Shown in pieces: positions 7,363 to 11,289 of a stretch of DNA of 11,289 nucleotides (position 1 is its first letter; each line of letters begins with the position of its first letter). A model generated the notes under the pieces. It did not search any database, was not told the origin of the DNA, and saw nothing but the letters and a program-made list of their open reading frames with translations. The DNA is taken from NCBI GenBank assembly GCA_002049785.1, contig MUKB01000107.1, positions 1 through 11,289 on the forward strand, in the 5' to 3' direction. A program made the position numbers and the translations under genes. Source of the DNA: Caldifarciminota bacterium 4484_100 (GTDB lineage Bacteria; Hydrothermota; Tepidihabitantia; SM23-42).

Positions 7363-8457
7363 TTATCTGCCCTGTGTATCAAAATTTTTTACAAACATCA
7401 TACCAGGAAGCTGTCTTATCAAACCCTTCATCTCCAGACCCAAGAGAACCTCAAGAATCGTACCGGTGGATTGATTCAAACGTTCAGAAAGAATATCCAG
7501 ATATATCGGCTCAAAGGATAATTCATCCCAGACCAGCCTCTCCTTTTCATCGAGTAGAACCTCTTTTGCCTGACGTTCAGCCTTCGTGTGTTGAATTCCT
7601 AAATACTCCAGTACCTCATCAGCCGAGGTAACCGGTATCGCACCCTCTTTTATCAGAAGATTTGTTCCCTTAGATGTCCTGGCATAGATATTTCCCGGGA
7701 TCGCAAAAACTTCTTTGTTCTGGTCCAGTGCCCATCTCACGGTATTCATCACCCCGCTCCTCTCTTTTGCCTCAATTGCAACTACCGCCCGGGCAAGGCC
7801 AGAAATGATTCGATTTCGCTTTGGAAAATTCTGGGCCAGGGGTGGAGTATTCAAAGTGAATTCTGAAATCACCGCACCATTTTTGATTATCTCCTCCATA
7901 AGTTTACGATTTTCTGGTGGGTAGCAGATATCGACTCCACAGCCCAGAACTGCAATGGTCCTGCCCCCATTCTTCAATGCACCCCAGTGTGCCTGGGTAT
8001 CAATACCCCGTGCCATACCGCTCACCACGGTAACTCCGCAGTCAACAAACCTACCTGCAAAATCCCGGGCAATCTCTTTACCGTAAACGGTTGCACCCCT
8101 GGTGCCGATTATCGCCACCGATACCTCATCCTCCTTTAGAATCTCACCCCGTACAAAGATAACCGGTGGAAAATGGGAAATCTGTTTTAACCAGACCGGA
8201 TATTCCTTCGAATAATATGGAATCACCTTAATCCGCAATTTCTCAATCAATTCCCTGAAATTCTTATGCTGTTTATGATTGCTACTGATATTTTTTATAT
8301 GATGGGCAATTTCTGATCCAACCAAGGAAATAAGTTCATTCCGGTCAGCAGCTTTTATATTTCCAGGTGACTTATACTTTTCCAAAAGGAGATAAAGTTT
8401 TGTCTCACTCAATTTTTTTATCGACAGGAGGTCAAGAAAATCGAATACTTCATTCAT
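7363..8457 (-). CDS. dprA: DNA processing protein DprA
   Basis: DprA binds incoming or exposed single-stranded DNA in the cytoplasm and loads RecA, as in natural transformation; it also occurs in many bacteria not known to be competent. The 364-residue product has the usual layout: an N-terminal helix-hairpin/SAM-like region (about 1-85), a Rossmann-type DprA core with GTRGATVYG (118-126), SGMARGID (146-153), FPKRNRIISGLA (211-222), IPGN (253-256) and GTNLLI (264-269), and a C-terminal winged helix (about 303-357, LVWDELS...LEMKGLIRQLPG). The length is typical of full DprA with the winged helix. The ATG at 8457 overlaps the end of the HEAT-repeat gene by 8 bp, with no strong Shine-Dalgarno, so translational coupling is likely. 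No defect is seen. Confidence 0.95.
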   Translation of the reverse strand: MNEVFDFLDLLSIKKLSETKLYLLLEKYKSPGNIKAADRNELISLVGSEIAHHIKNISSNHKQHKNFRELIEKLRIKVIPYYSKEYPVWLKQISHFPPVIFVRGEILKEDEVSVAIIGTRGATVYGKEIARDFAGRFVDCGVTVVSGMARGIDTQAHWGALKNGGRTIAVLGCGVDICYPPENRKLMEEIIKNGAVISEFTLNTPPLAQNFPKRNRIISGLARAVVAIEAKERSGVMNTVRWALDQNKEVFAIPGNIYARTSKGTNLLIKEGAIPVTSADEVLEYLGIQHTKAERQAKEVLLDEKERLVWDELSFEPIYLDILSERLNQSTGTILEVLLGLEMKGLIRQLPGMMFVKNFDTQGR

Positions 8458-8974
8458 TTGATATCTTCAATTTTATCTGCCGATATAGCTCAGGTGCATT
8501 CTGCTCAATGATTAAGAGAATCCTTGCTAACATATCCTTTTCAATTTCCATCTCCTGCACAGCGATTGAAAATTCATCCGGGTTCTTCTCGGCAATTTTA
8601 ATCAAAGCAGTCTTTGCTTCTTTAATCACCGTAGGATTTTCATCATTTAATAGGAGTGTAATAACGGCGTTCAATGCCTTTATATCACCGATTTCACCGA
8701 GGGTTATACAGGCTGCAGCACGGGTGAACCAGTATCCCCGTTTAAGCAGGCGGTTCAATCGAGGCACAACCTTCTTTCCATATTGAACAAGTTTATATGC
8801 TGCCTTCTCCCTGAGGCACCAGGAATTGTCTTCCAATACCTTGAGTAAAATTTTTATACTATCCTTCTCATTAACCCCGTTCAATTTATCCAGAACCCTC
8901 AACTTTCTCATAATGCTCGCCGATTCAAGAATTTTTAAGATTGTTTCCCGATCCTGCTTAAACTTTATCTTCAT
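8450..8974 (-). CDS. Small HEAT-repeat protein
   Basis: The product has 174 residues and is all-helical with HEAT-type repeats. Examples are 'SIKILLKVLEDNSWCLREKAAYKLVQYGKKV' in the region of about residues 39-70 and 'ALNAVITLLLNDENPTVIKEAKTALIKIAE' at about 100-130; between them is 'GYWFTRAAACITLGEIGD', a classic second-helix and turn pattern. There is no signal peptide or membrane segment, so it is cytoplasmic. HEAT solenoids are protein or nucleic-acid interaction scaffolds, and nothing in the sequence shows an enzymatic activity. The ATG overlaps the obg stop by 4 bp (ATGA) and its own end overlaps dprA by 8 bp. This ties it tightly to both and suggests a partner role for either Obg or DprA, which is inference from position only. 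Confidence 0.85.
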   Translation of the reverse strand: MKIKFKQDRETILKILESASIMRKLRVLDKLNGVNEKDSIKILLKVLEDNSWCLREKAAYKLVQYGKKVVPRLNRLLKRGYWFTRAAACITLGEIGDIKALNAVITLLLNDENPTVIKEAKTALIKIAEKNPDEFSIAVQEMEIEKDMLARILLIIEQNAPELYRQIKLKISNE

Positions 8975-9915
8975 TGCCTTAAATACTGAACCAATTCATC
9001 TATCCCTGCACCTTTCAATGCGGAGACATAGAATATCCTTTCCTGAAGTTTAAATTCAGGGATATTTTTTATTAAATCAATTTTATTAAATACCACTATT
9101 CTCGGTTTCTTCAAAAGGGACTCATTATAAGCACCAAGTTCATTCAATATACACTGATAATGGTCTAATGGAGCAGGTGTGCTGATATCAATCAAAAGAA
9201 CCAAAAAATGTGTCCGCTCGATGTGTCGCAGAAATTTCAAACCCAACCCCTTCCCCTGATGTGCACCATCAATAATCCCTGGGATGTCAGCGACAACAAT
9301 GTTTTTATGCAAATTCTTTATTATTCCAAGGTTGGGGTTGAGGGTAGTAAAAGGATACTTATCAACTCGAGGATTGGCATTAGTGATTGCCCTTAAAAGG
9401 GTCGACTTTCCAGCATTGGGAAGGCCAACAATGCCGACATCAGCAATAAGTTTGAGGACCAGTTTCAACTTCTTCTCTTCCCCTGGTTGTCCGGGTTCAG
9501 CATATCGTGGTGCCCGGTTTGTTGACGAAACAAAATGGTAATTCCCCCGGCCACCCTTACCCCCCTGGGCCACAAGCAACTTCTCTTTGTCCTTAAGGAT
9601 TTCGCCTATGGTTCCCTTATGATTCATTACAACTACGCCAAGGGGAACCCGGATATAGACATCCCTTCCCCGGGCTCCGGTCATCTTTTTACCCATACCA
9701 TGGCCGCCCCGACCCGCTCGAAAATGGGGTCGGAGTTTCAGGTCATATAGTGTGTTTAACCGCGCATCACCAACAATATAGACTGAACCACCAGCTCCTC
9801 CATCACCTCCATCTGGACCGCCTCTGGGAACAAATTTTTCCCGACGAAATGAGATACAACCATTCCCACCATCACCAGCAATAGCCGTTATTGTTACCTC
9901 ATCGATAAATTTCAT
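8971..9915 (-). CDS. obg: GTPase Obg/CgtA
   Basis: Obg is an essential ribosome-associated GTPase linked to 50S assembly and stress or cell-cycle control. The 314-residue product has the glycine-rich Obg fold (about 1-158, e.g. GDGGNGCISFRREKFVPRGGPDGGDGG) followed by a G domain: G1 GLPNAGKS (164-171), TT in switch I (190-191), G3 DIPG (210-213), G4 NKID (277-280) and G5 SAL (298-300). It ends soon after G5, so the variable C-terminal domain of longer Obg proteins is absent; two-domain forms are common in other bacteria. The ATG at 9915 has no Shine-Dalgarno. A consensus promoter ends 5 bases upstream, pointing to a leaderless or nearly leaderless mRNA. It is the first gene of the minus-strand run. 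Confidence 0.96.
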   Translation of the reverse strand: MKFIDEVTITAIAGDGGNGCISFRREKFVPRGGPDGGDGGAGGSVYIVGDARLNTLYDLKLRPHFRAGRGGHGMGKKMTGARGRDVYIRVPLGVVVMNHKGTIGEILKDKEKLLVAQGGKGGRGNYHFVSSTNRAPRYAEPGQPGEEKKLKLVLKLIADVGIVGLPNAGKSTLLRAITNANPRVDKYPFTTLNPNLGIIKNLHKNIVVADIPGIIDGAHQGKGLGLKFLRHIERTHFLVLLIDISTPAPLDHYQCILNELGAYNESLLKKPRIVVFNKIDLIKNIPEFKLQERIFYVSALKGAGIDELVQYLRQ

Positions 9916-9920
9916 TAAAA

Positions 9921-9948
9921 ATTATACCAAATTTTAAAAGGGTGTCAA
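9921..9948 (-). promoter_or_regulatory. Consensus sigma70-type promoter of obg
   Basis: TTGACA (9948-9943), a 16-base spacer and TATAAT (9926-9921) on the minus strand match the housekeeping consensus perfectly. The -10 ends only 5 bases before the obg ATG. The expected start site is A9916 or A9915, leaving no room for a Shine-Dalgarno, so translation is probably leaderless. Confidence 0.8.
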
Positions 9949-9976
9949 TATTCTGAACGCCTGACTCCTCCCTCCA

Positions 9977-10072
9977 CCGCAGGCCAGGACGGCCTGCGGG
10001 CTGTGTTAGTAGCCAAGGGGCGTCTCGCCCCGATAGATTTGGTTCCGCAGGGCGAGGACGGTCTGCAGGCTG
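9977..10072. repeat. GC-rich intergenic block with inverted and degenerate direct repeats
   Basis: Copy A (9977-10003) contains a perfect 9-bp inverted repeat, CCGCAGGCC (9977-9985) and GGCCTGCGG (9991-9999), around AGGAC. Copy B (10045-10072) is a degenerate version sharing AGGACGG-Y-CTGC-R-GGCTG. Between them GGGGCG-TCT-CGCCCC (10017-10031) forms another tight hairpin. The block is much more GC-rich than its surroundings and is not coding on either strand that I can see. It could be a dispersed repeat or small palindromic element. No T-run follows, so it is not an obvious terminator. Confidence 0.6.
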
Positions 10073-10078
10073 AAGATA

Positions 10079-10108
10079 TCTGGTTTATCTCGTTTGTCTG
10101 GTTTATCT
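10079..10108. repeat. Short direct repeat, 12 bp at 18-bp spacing
   Basis: TCTGGTTTATCT occurs at 10079-10090 and again at 10097-10108. Just downstream AATGAC occurs three times (10122, 10130, 10147). These are low-complexity, AT-rich repeats in the divergent intergenic region and no function is evident. Confidence 0.55.
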
Positions 10109-10194
10109 GCTAAAGGTTTTTAATGACTTAATGACAAATAGTTTTAAATGACTAACGATTTTTCAATTCCGAAATGCTTTTTTTATGTTACCCA

Positions 10195-10222
10195 TTGACA
10201 ATTTTGAAATTTTTATTATAAT
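10195..10222 (+). promoter_or_regulatory. Consensus sigma70-type promoter of the repeat-protein gene
   Basis: TTGACA (10195-10200), a 16-base spacer and TATAAT (10217-10222) match the consensus perfectly. The expected start is near 10228-10230, giving a leader of about 57 bases before the ATG at 10286. The spacer and upstream region are A/T-rich. Confidence 0.82.
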
Positions 10223-10263
10223 GACAGGTAGGCGCTGTCTGAGGCAAAAGCAATAGCCTATTG
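10223..10263. promoter_or_regulatory. Two dyads in the promoter-proximal leader, possible operators
   Basis: GACAG-N7-CTGTC (10223-10239) straddles the predicted start site. A perfect 13-bp odd palindrome, CAATAG-C-CTATTG, lies at 10251-10263. Either could be a repressor site or an mRNA hairpin. The arms are short, so chance is possible. Confidence 0.35.
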
Positions 10264-10285
10264 AATCATCAGAAAGGAGGAACAG

Positions 10286-11289
10286 ATGAAGAGATTGAAC
10301 AAAAAAATAATTTTGATATTTGTAGTAATATGTGTTTTAGGGATTGCTAAAGAGCCCAATGTTGTTTGGACAAGGACCTATGGTGGTGATATGGGAGATT
10401 TTGGCAGTTGCGTCCAACAGACTGAGGATGGAGGGTTTGTTATTGTGGGAACCACATATTCATTTGGTGCGGGTGATTATGATATCTATCTTGTCAAGAC
10501 TGATGGATTAGGTAATGTAGAGTGGTCTAAGACATTTGGTGGGACTAATCGAGAAGAAGGTTATTATGTTCAGCAGACTCAGCCTGACAAAGGTTTCATC
10601 ATTGTTGGTTCAACCTGGTCATTTGGTGTAGGTCTTGATGATGTTTACCTCATCAAGACCGATGCTTCTGGTAATGAACAATGGTATCAGACCTACGGTT
10701 GGACATCAAATGAAGTTGGTTATTGTGTCCAGCAGACTGTTGATGAGTATGGTATGCTTGATGGCTATATTATTGTGGGAGTTCAATTAGGTGCTGATCC
10801 TGGCAATGTCTATCTTATCAAAACAGACCTCAATGGCAATGAGCTTTGGAGTAGAACATTTGGTGGGAATCAAGCCGATGTCGGTCTTTTTGTCCAGCAG
10901 ACGCATCCCGATCGTGGATATATTATAGTGGGAAATGGGTATACCCCAAATAACGGGCAAGATATTTATCTTATAAAAACTGACCCGTATGGCTACGAAC
11001 AGTGGAGTAAGAAATTTGGTGGAGTAGATTTTGATCGGGGTCGAGGTGTACAGCAGACTTATCCTGATGATGGTTATATTATTGTTGGTGAGTTGAGAAC
11101 CCCTGAGGGTATTTTTATGGCGTTAATCAAAACTGACGCAACAGGTAATGAACAGTGGAGAAAATTACTGCGTCCGTCATCGACATCTGCGGCGCGTGGT
11201 TATTCAGTACAGCAGACCGCAGATGGTGGGTATATTGCTGTTGGCCAGGCAATGCTTGAAGATAATTTGTGGTATATCTATGCGGTTAA
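10286..11289 (+). CDS. Exported propeller-like repeat protein, 3' end beyond window
   Basis: ATG at 10286 follows AAAGGAGG (10273-10280) at ideal spacing and a consensus promoter. The frame is open for 334 codons to the window edge, where the terminal GTT-AA is cut mid-codon; the TAA seen there is out of frame. The N-terminus MKRLNKKIILIFVVICVLGIAK is a clear signal peptide. Six ~50-residue repeats follow, each of the form 'W.RTFGG...D.G..VQQT.DGGYIIVG.T.SFG.G..DIYLIKTD..GNE'. The seventh repeat core is just beginning at the edge ('YIYAVK', probably continuing KTD). The repeat spacing suggests a secreted beta-propeller of the type common in WOR-3-like bacteria and some archaea. No enzyme motif is visible and the function is unknown. 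It differs in repeat consensus from the propeller gene at 1875-3176. Confidence 0.85.
   Translation, partial: MKRLNKKIILIFVVICVLGIAKEPNVVWTRTYGGDMGDFGSCVQQTEDGGFVIVGTTYSFGAGDYDIYLVKTDGLGNVEWSKTFGGTNREEGYYVQQTQPDKGFIIVGSTWSFGVGLDDVYLIKTDASGNEQWYQTYGWTSNEVGYCVQQTVDEYGMLDGYIIVGVQLGADPGNVYLIKTDLNGNELWSRTFGGNQADVGLFVQQTHPDRGYIIVGNGYTPNNGQDIYLIKTDPYGYEQWSKKFGGVDFDRGRGVQQTYPDDGYIIVGELRTPEGIFMALIKTDATGNEQWRKLLRPSSTSAARGYSVQQTADGGYIAVGQAMLEDNLWYIYAV

Noticed and set aside
6913..7521. Plus-strand open frame of 202 codons
   Set aside because: It lies antisense to the Nudix and dprA genes, has no family resemblance and no ribosome site, and is best explained as a shadow frame.
8367..8786. Plus-strand open frame of 139 codons
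   Set aside because: It is antisense to dprA and the HEAT gene, with composition typical of the reverse strand of helical proteins; no support as a gene.
10079..10152. Direct repeats as a CRISPR array
   Set aside because: Repeats are only 6-12 bp, irregular and AT-rich, without unique spacers of constant length.
10223..10285. Leader as a cyclic-di-GMP (GEMM) riboswitch, suggested by GAGGCAAAAGCAATAGCC
   Set aside because: The leader is too short and the conserved GEMM core and second stem are not present.

Overview
The window looks like chromosomal DNA from an uncultivated, moderately AT-rich bacterium. Exported proteins built from repeated propeller blades, a short C-terminal sorting-like domain, a DUF3160 protein and promoters of housekeeping-sigma type would fit a WOR-3/Stahlbacteria- or FCB-like lineage. 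That placement is inferred from protein style and is not certain. Several overlapping genes end in TGA, so the standard bacterial code applies.

Region 1 (1-3176, + strand) holds two adjacent exported-protein genes 2 bp apart. The first is a DUF3160 protein broken by an apparent one-base deletion near 1549. The second is a seven-bladed propeller protein with a C-terminal sorting-like domain and an in-frame TGA at 2166-2168. Region 2 (3177-3271) is a convergent gap with a hairpin that best suits a terminator for the minus-strand genes.

Region 3 (3272-9915, - strand) is a tightly packed run read from right to left: obg, a small HEAT-repeat protein, dprA, a Nudix hydrolase, an SbcD/Mre11-like nuclease, a Rad50/SbcC-like ATPase and a Spy/CpxP-like periplasmic protein. 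Overlaps of 4 and 8 bp, a 36-bp gap, abutting genes and another 4-bp overlap suggest translational coupling. The common theme is nucleic-acid maintenance: ribosome/GTPase checkpoint, ssDNA loading of RecA, nucleotide clean-up and double-strand-end processing. The nuclease/ATPase pair is closer in style to Bacillus YhaO/YhaN than to classical SbcCD, because the ATPase carries a hydrophobic hairpin where a zinc hook would be. A perfect 25-bp tandem duplication just after its start codon puts the gene out of frame.

Region 4 (9916-10285) is a divergent intergenic region. It has a consensus promoter for obg abutting its ATG (probably leaderless), a GC-rich block of related inverted repeats, short direct repeats, and a second consensus promoter reading right, followed by two small dyads. 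Region 5 (10286 to the end) is the start of another exported repeat/propeller protein that is still open at the window edge. The most noteworthy points are the membrane-hairpin Rad50-like protein and its disrupting 25-bp duplication, the promoters abutting start codons, and three separate gene-breaking lesions within 6 kb, which may be real decay or draft-assembly error.
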